64,000 nt of DNA from Fagopyrum homotropicum (taxonomy: Eukaryota > Streptophyta > Magnoliopsida > Caryophyllales > Polygonaceae). The position numbers and the translations under genes are program-made. The notes beneath the pieces were generated by a model. The model was not told the DNA's origin and did no database searches. It was given only the letters and a program-made list of their open reading frames with translations. The stretch is taken from assembly GCA_033239125.1 (NCBI GenBank), contig BSWB01000002.1, forward strand, positions 159,450,409 through 159,514,408. The letters run 5' to 3'. Of the stretch, positions 58,926-64,000 are shown piece after piece; positions within the stretch are counted from its first letter, which is position 1, and each line of letters begins with the position of its first letter.

Positions 58926-59853
58926 ATGGCAGATTCTTCTGTAGGTATGGCTTGCTTGTCTTGCTTGGTTGAAGATTGTTGATGGGTTTGTGATTGGTGT
59001 GTTAATATTGTTGTTTTTGATTAATTATGAATAATTTTTGTTACCTTAAAGTAATGTTGTTGGAATATGTTGAGGAAATATATTCTGTAATTACGAATGA
59101 TATTGATGTTGTGGTTTTTGTTATCAACATGATAGTTTGTAACTATTATTCATAGTTATTAATTTGTTTTATGGATTTTCAGTTCATGAAAGCTTTAAGT
59201 ACTAATGTTGGATACTAACAGCACACCTCTCACTGAGTACTAGTCCGCCTCTTCTCCTTTTGCATTGTGCAGTCGATTATTTCATTTATGTTATACTTAG
59301 TAAGTTGGTAGCATGAATTATGAGAGCCTTCAACTTGTTCTATATTTCTGGCTTTTATCTGCACGAAAAAGAATTATTTATGTTTGGACAAGCTTGTTAA
59401 ACTCAGATAGGTTTCTTCGATATTAATAATTCAGATTGGTTTCCAGTTGATTGCTATACAAAAACTCATAGGCATGGAATTAATTAGTCAACATGTTGTC
59501 ATAATTATGTGTTGGAAAATTTTGGATTGATATGGAAACTAGTAGTTAATTATGAATAAATTGTGAATACATCCTTCAAATAATATGATAATGCATTATT
59601 AATTACGAATAATAACGATGCTATAATATTTTGTTTTGTTGTTATGTGTAAAATCGAAGCCAGTGTAGTTCACATATAATATATATAGAGGAGTAATGAA
59701 AATGTTGTTCCTACAGTTGTGAAGAATGTCACAAAGCCTAAGGACATTAAAGGAAAGGGAAAAGAGAAGCTGACTAGTGATGAAGAGGAACGGGAGCTTG
59801 ACGTTAGTTCTGATGGGGATAAAGTTGTTACCAAAATACCAATAATATATTAG
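58926..59853 (+). CDS. Small two-exon frame inside the TIR element, 51 aa, hypothetical
   Basis: Exon 58926-58944 (ATGGCAGATTCTTCTGTAG|GTATGG) and exon 59717-59853 (CTACAG|TTGTGAAG) join in phase to a 51-aa product: MADSSV, then KNVTKPKDIKGKGKEKLTSD, then EEERELDVSSDGDKVV. It is Lys/Glu-rich and hydrophilic with no family I recognise. Both splice sites are good, but such a short frame could be a transposon by-product. Shown as a weak candidate. Confidence 0.3.
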
Positions 59854-60022
59854 TTTTGTTATATAGTTGTCATATCGATTAATATAATAATCGTAGTTAT
59901 TATAAGTGATTGTAATTTGGTCAATGAAAGTTATGACGTTTGTATAATTTTTACTATTAAGTTTCAAAACCAAAATACCAATAATATATTATGTACTTGT
60001 GCTTGACATAATAGGGATTATT

Positions 60023-60400
60023 CATAATTACAAACGTTTTTTAAGTGAGATATAACAACGTATACAATCGGTTATTCGTAATTAAAAACGTTTTTTAAGT
60101 GAGATATAACAATGTATACAAGCATTAAGTTTGTAATTATAAACGTTTTTTAGTGAGACATAACAATATATAGAAGCATTAAATTCGTAATTACAAATAT
60201 TTTTTTAGAGAGACATAACAATGTATAGAAGTATTAAGTTCGTAATTACAAACGGTCAATGTTATGATCGTTTAGATATACTTCCTTTAGTTAAGGTACT
60301 CTACCACTAACAACTTGAAATCTTCAATCTTAACTGAAAGGTTTGGGATTATTTACTTGTGTTTGACATAATAATGATTATTCGTAATTATAAACGTTTT
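60023..60400 (+). repeat. 55-bp tandem repeat, five units plus one detached (array 2)
   Basis: Units begin at about 60023, 60078, 60133, 60187 and 60242 (54-55 bp period), with a further lone unit at about 60384. Consensus GTAATTAxAAACGTTTTTTA then GTGAGAxATAACAATxTATA. Same strand as array 1. Confidence 0.85.
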
Positions 60401-60462
60401 TAAAGTGAAATAATACATTGTTGATAAGCATTTGTTTTTAAAGATAAAACAACAGTTATTAA

Positions 60463-61261
60463 TCAACTTGAAATCTTCATCGTTTCATCCGTATCCTCAC
60501 GAGAAGCTCCCCTTCTAACATCAAACCCGACTGTAGATGCATAGCTCTTATAAAAAGCTTCTCCACCCTCAATTGTTTTGAACCTCTTTCCAATTGTCGG
60601 TATCAACATTTCATCGCATGTTGGTATCCAACACACTGATCCATCTGGCGTTTTTGTATTGGCAAAACCAAGCAGAATATCCTCATCACATTCTAAATTT
60701 TGAAAAATGAAATCCATATATTCGCCTTCTTGAACTGCATTACACTTATGAACCTCCCATTGTTTGGTTGTGCCTGAAAAACAAATACTCTATTAGACGT
60801 CAATTTATTTATTCGTAATTATAATGATCTATTCAACTGAAACTAAAATGAGACAAATGTGTTATTCGTAGTTACTCTGTTTATTATATTTATTATCGAC
60901 CTGAAATTTGTTTATTCGTAATTATAATGATTTTTTCAACTGAAACTAAAATGATACAAGTGTGTTATTCGTAGTTAATCTGTTTATTAGATTTATTATC
61001 AACATCGGAATTTTTTTAGCCTATCGGTTCTTCGTACGAGTTTCAACAATGCAACTCTACAATTCTATCGGTTATTCACACGAGTTATGTCAAACCGATT
61101 TAATTTACAAAGAGTAAATTTGAATACATACACTTACTCAGATTTGCATATGGAGAAACAAACTGCTTTCTTGACGGGATATGATTTTCTTCACTGGATA
61201 CGACAACTTGTTGAATTCTTTTGTTATGATCGACTTGAACAGATGTTGTAGAGAGACCGAA
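60463..61261 (-). pseudogene. FAR1/FHY3-like DNA-binding-domain fragment inside the TIR element
   Basis: Two minus-strand exons, 61261-61138 and 60773-60463, join in phase (donor GTAAGT, acceptor TTTTTCAG). The second encodes IPTIGKRFKTIEGGEAFYKS then YASTVGFDVRRGASREDTDE, resembling the start of the FAR1 DNA-binding domain (P.vG..F.s.eeAy.FY..YA...GFsvRr), then stops 15 residues later. FAR1/FHY3 proteins derive from Mutator-like transposases. The zinc-chelating remainder and the transposase core are absent. The first exon has no ATG in frame; its left edge looks like an acceptor (TTTATTCAG), so a further upstream exon is missing or degraded. Identification rests on the pattern alone. Confidence 0.6.
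60808..61013. repeat. Tandem duplication of a 103-bp unit
   Basis: TTTATTCGTAATTATAATGA starts at 60808 and again at 60911; both continue TTCAACTGAAACTAAAATGA then GTGTTATTCGTAGTTA. It lies just upstream (minus sense) of exon 60773, in the intron of the FAR1-like fragment. Confidence 0.85.
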
Positions 61262-61597
61262 CTGAATAAATATGAGTTTTCCATTGTTTCGTTATTTTCT
61301 TTGACAAAATTTGGGAAGAACTGTTAATGGAGTTGAACGTATAATAGAGAGGAGGAAGGAGATATCTGGTGAAACTTTTTTAACTAACGGTTTCCTATAA
61401 TACAATATATTTAAAAAAAAACAATTAAGAGAGAGTGGGTTCACTCTCTTTTAATGAGAGTGAGTAAGTATTATACATTAAATGGTTTTTTATTTATCAT
61501 TTTCTATCATTAATCTAGACCATTGAATTTTAAAAATTGGATGGTCACGATTTGTTCTCATGTTCTCACGTTAGAGGTTGTTCTCATATGATCTATC

Positions 61598-61641
<44 letters not shown>

Positions 61642-61646
<5 letters not shown>

Positions 61647-62839
61647 TAGGTTCCAGTAAGAACCTATTCTACGGTAAGAAATAAGAACATCTATGTATCG
61701 TCGGATTAATGCATGGACGGCTAAGATTCATTGTCTATATAAGGTAGCATTAATCTTTAACTTATTCTATTGATTGTGCATATGGTAACTATATTATACA
61801 CAAATACTTTAAAAGGAAACTAGTATTTAATTGTGCCGAATAAGTAGTATTATTTTCAAAGGAACTTTTAACAATCTTCCGTCCGTCACTGACACTTTCA
61901 TTTGTGCTTACATATACTTTTAATTAACAATATTTTAGTTATTGGTATTATTCGTGCGTTCGGATTAAAAGTTAGTAACGTGATTTTGTATTCATCGTTA
62001 TGCATGCACGATTATTGTAAAATTATATTCATCATATAACACTATTTATATTGTGATTTTGTATTTGTCATTATGCATGCACGATTAGTGTGAACCATTT
62101 ATTTCGTGTGTCATAAATTGCACATTTAAGTTCATCATTTCCGCATGCACGAGTACTATGAATCCTTATTCTATGTGAGTTGTAAACTATATACTAATGT
62201 TAGTATAGACAATGAACTAAATGTGCTTTTTAAATTGTATTCCCAAATGGCTGCAACTAATTATGCTTATCAGTTGTATTGCACGTTTCATTAATATTTA
62301 TGCACATGCACGTTTCATTGTATTTGCAATGCACTATATACATGCTAATAGTGCATAAGCTAATCATGACCCATATTATATATTTTTAAAACTATATAAA
62401 GTAATAATACTAAATATATTATATAAAAATATTATACAGGATTTAAATAGAATTGTTGCACGACTATTAATATTATAAACGATTTAAACAATAACTCGGA
62501 TGTGATACTCAAATACGACACGAGTTCGATATTCAAATAGCACAAGTTTAATATATATACCTTCATCATTGTTATTCATGGTTAAATTTTAATCGTGCAA
62601 TTGTAATTTCCATAAGTAATAAACAATTTACCGGCGATTATAAAATAAATTGGTAATAATTGCATGCTTAACTAAATTAGGAAAATAGTATATACCATCG
62701 ACATATGGAAAGATGTATTATGGTAATTAATTATTATCCAAATATATATATCGTATCATATCCGTTGAATGAATTGAATCGTACGGTTTAGATCTGTTCT
62801 CATTTCTTACTGTAACGCTCGTTCTTACTCGATCCTATT

Positions 62840-62842
<3 letters not shown>
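61642..62842. mobile_element. 1.2-kb TIR element in (TA)n, second family
   Basis: Left end AGGGTTAGGTTCCAGTAAGA then ACGGTAAGAAATAAGAACA; right end TGTTCTCATTTCTTACTGTA then CTTACTCGATCCTATTCCT. These are inverted with several mismatches. Flanked by (TA)n on both sides (61615-61641 and 62842-62880). The interior is AT-rich, without coding, and repeats TGCATGCACGATTA three times (about 62002, 62086 and a variant at 62152). Confidence 0.7.
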
Positions 62843-62882
<40 letters not shown>

Positions 62883-62944
62883 ACTATATTCATTTCCATT
62901 CCGTTTCCGTTTCCGTTTTCGGAGTTAAAACCAAACGTACCGCA

Positions 62945-63187
62945 AATTGCGGTCCAAACCGCACTTAATCGGTTCGGTTTGCGGTCCGCAAGTTTTTGTT
63001 TTGCGGTTCAAACCGCAAAAAAAAACCGCAAAACCGCAACCAAACCTCAAAATGCGGTTCATTTACGGTTCGAACCGCAACCGAACCGCAATTTTACGGT
63101 TCGGTTTGCGGTTCACGTTTTCTGGGATTGTGGTTTGCGGTTTAGTTCGTTTGCGGTTTTGCAGTTTTGAACCGATGCTCAGCCCTA
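62945..63187. mobile_element. Word-repeat hAT-like element K (word GCGGTTCG)
   Basis: Interior of TTGCGGTTCGGTT and AACCGCAAACC words. The right end CCGATGCTCAGCCCTA is the inverse of TAGGGCTGAGCATCGG, the cleanest terminus of the family here. The left end is not preserved, and no matching target duplication was found. It abuts the truncated right end of the split Tourist MITE. Confidence 0.6.
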
Positions 63188-63344
63188 CATAATACTAGTT
63201 CAGTATTAGTTCTAAATGTTTAGTTATTATAGATATTTATGATATTCAGTATAGGCTTTCACAATTTTAATAGTCCATGCTATTTTTGTCTATAACTAAT
63301 AATTGAGATTTTTTCCCGGTGGTTTTACCATTAGAATTTAAATA

Positions 63345-63535
63345 TTACATTGTTTAATTTTTCAAATTTTTATTTGTAACTTAAATTCTATAATAACATT
63401 GTTTAATCTTTCAAACTTCGAATTCTAACTAAAATTCAATCATTACACTGTTTGATCTTTCAAATTTTGATTTGTTATTAACATTTTATTTATAATTACA
63501 TTGTTTAATCATTCAAATTTTGAGTAGTTATCAAT
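63345..63535 (+). repeat. Four degenerate tandem units of about 50 bp
   Basis: TTACATTGTTTAATxTTTCA begins at about 63345, 63394, 63443 and 63496 (49, 49, 53 bp spacing), each followed by an AT-rich spacer with AAATTCxA. No coding potential. Confidence 0.7.
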
Positions 63536-64000
63536 CGTTGAGCGATTCCGCTAAAACATAAACATTGATCAATCAAACTGTTAAATGAGTGGAATGTGCG
63601 GGGTGGATCTGAGTAATTTTGTACAGAAAAATTGGTCAAGTTTATAAATACAACGACGATCACGACTTACGATAATGAGTGATAATTTTTAAGAAAAATT
63701 TGATTAAAATCAAAATAACCAATGTTCTTCATTTGGGCATGTGTCCCGTATGGGTAATAGGTGTGTGATCGTACTCATTAAGTGTGCGATCGTGCACCTT
63801 TTATTAGTTAGAATTAGAAAATCATTCTAAGTAGGGTGACAATCGTGTGGATGATCGTGCTCACCAGTAGCTTGATTGACGCCTTGTTCTTGTTAGATAT
63901 CCGTGTAAACAAATATAACGCAATTCTGAAATTTCAAACCTTTATTAATAGACTTTCCTCCTACAGTCCTACCTTATTATCAATCGAAATAGTTGAATCT
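63536..64000. other. Intergenic DNA to window end
   Basis: GTGTGATCGTAC, GTGCGATCGTGCAC and GATGATCGTGCTCACC (63763-63862) are similar short words in a slightly GC-richer patch. No gene recognised. Confidence 0.35.

Larger units (their letters stand above)
58082..61600. mobile_element. 3.5-kb TIR element in (TA)n, Mutator/FAR1-like
   Basis: Ends are inverted for about 35 bp: ATGAGAACAACCTCTAACGT then GAGAACATGAGAACAA at 58097-58131, mirrored at 61548-61590. Both sides lie in alternating TA (left 58062-58080; right a CT then TA tract, 61598-61641), so it appears to have targeted a TA microsatellite. Inside: a GC-rich stretch (58280-58580, many CTCCGGCG words), two arrays of a 55-bp repeat, a small plus-strand two-exon frame, and a minus-strand fragment resembling a FAR1 DNA-binding domain. 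No complete transposase is seen, so it is non-autonomous or decayed. Confidence 0.7.
57840..62945. mobile_element. Tourist-like MITE split by two large insertions
   Basis: The left half is 57843-58075 (starts GGGCCCGTTTGGTTAC, preceded by TAA) and the right half is about 62881-62940 (CATTTCCATTCCGTTTCC to GTTAAAACCAAACG). Together they align along the intact copy at 36177-36445. The break lies in a (TA)n stretch of the MITE and now holds the two TIR elements below. The final GGGCCC is replaced by GTACCGC where element K begins. Confidence 0.75.

Overview
The window is nuclear DNA from a flowering plant, most likely a eudicot. It has AT-rich intergenic DNA, GT-AG introns with T-rich acceptors, a cytosolic glutamine synthetase, a plant-type serpin, a type 1 lipid transfer protein, a plastid DNA insert and many plant transposon families. 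I cannot name the species.

Five multi-exon genes and one single-exon gene were reconstructed exon by exon, and every joined reading frame closes in phase. 2.7-3.0 kb: non-specific lipid transfer protein (minus). 4.3-11.0 kb: condensin subunit CAP-G, 12 exons, 1030 aa (minus). 30.9-33.6 kb: cytosolic glutamine synthetase GS1, 11 exons, 356 aa (plus). 45.2-52.3 kb: kinesin-light-chain-related TPR protein, 18 exons, about 545 aa, including a 12-nt micro-exon (plus). 53.2-55.1 kb: RanBP1, 4 exons, 210 aa (plus). 55.6-57.5 kb: a serpin, 2 exons, 392 aa (minus), convergent with RanBP1. These are unlinked housekeeping, metabolic and defence-type functions with no operon-like logic. Three introns use GC instead of GT as donor.

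The rest (about 11-30 kb, 34-45 kb and 57.5-64 kb) is repeat-rich and holds no complete host gene that I can see. Layers include: a nuclear copy of chloroplast petB (1-335); a composite hAT element carrying a LINE reverse-transcriptase fragment; two non-autonomous Helitrons; a gypsy-type solo LTR with target duplication; 5'-truncated LINE tails; Tourist- and Stowaway-like MITEs; and tandem duplications of 32 to 421 bp.

The most unusual signal is a set of at least nine short elements that look like low-complexity sequence. Each is a permutation of one short word and its reverse complement, and the word differs between elements (GGACCG, GGTTCGG, ATCCGATCGG, GGCCCGG, GGGTCGACCC, GCGGTTCG and others). 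Several end in a hAT-like TAGGG(C/G)TGnGCA terminus and have 8-bp target duplications, two of them perfect, so these are transposons and not microsatellites. A second theme is at 57.8-62.9 kb, where two terminal-inverted-repeat elements sit inside (TA)n tracts within one Tourist MITE. The larger, about 3.5 kb, encodes a fragment resembling a FAR1/FHY3-type DNA-binding domain and carries arrays of a 55-bp repeat.
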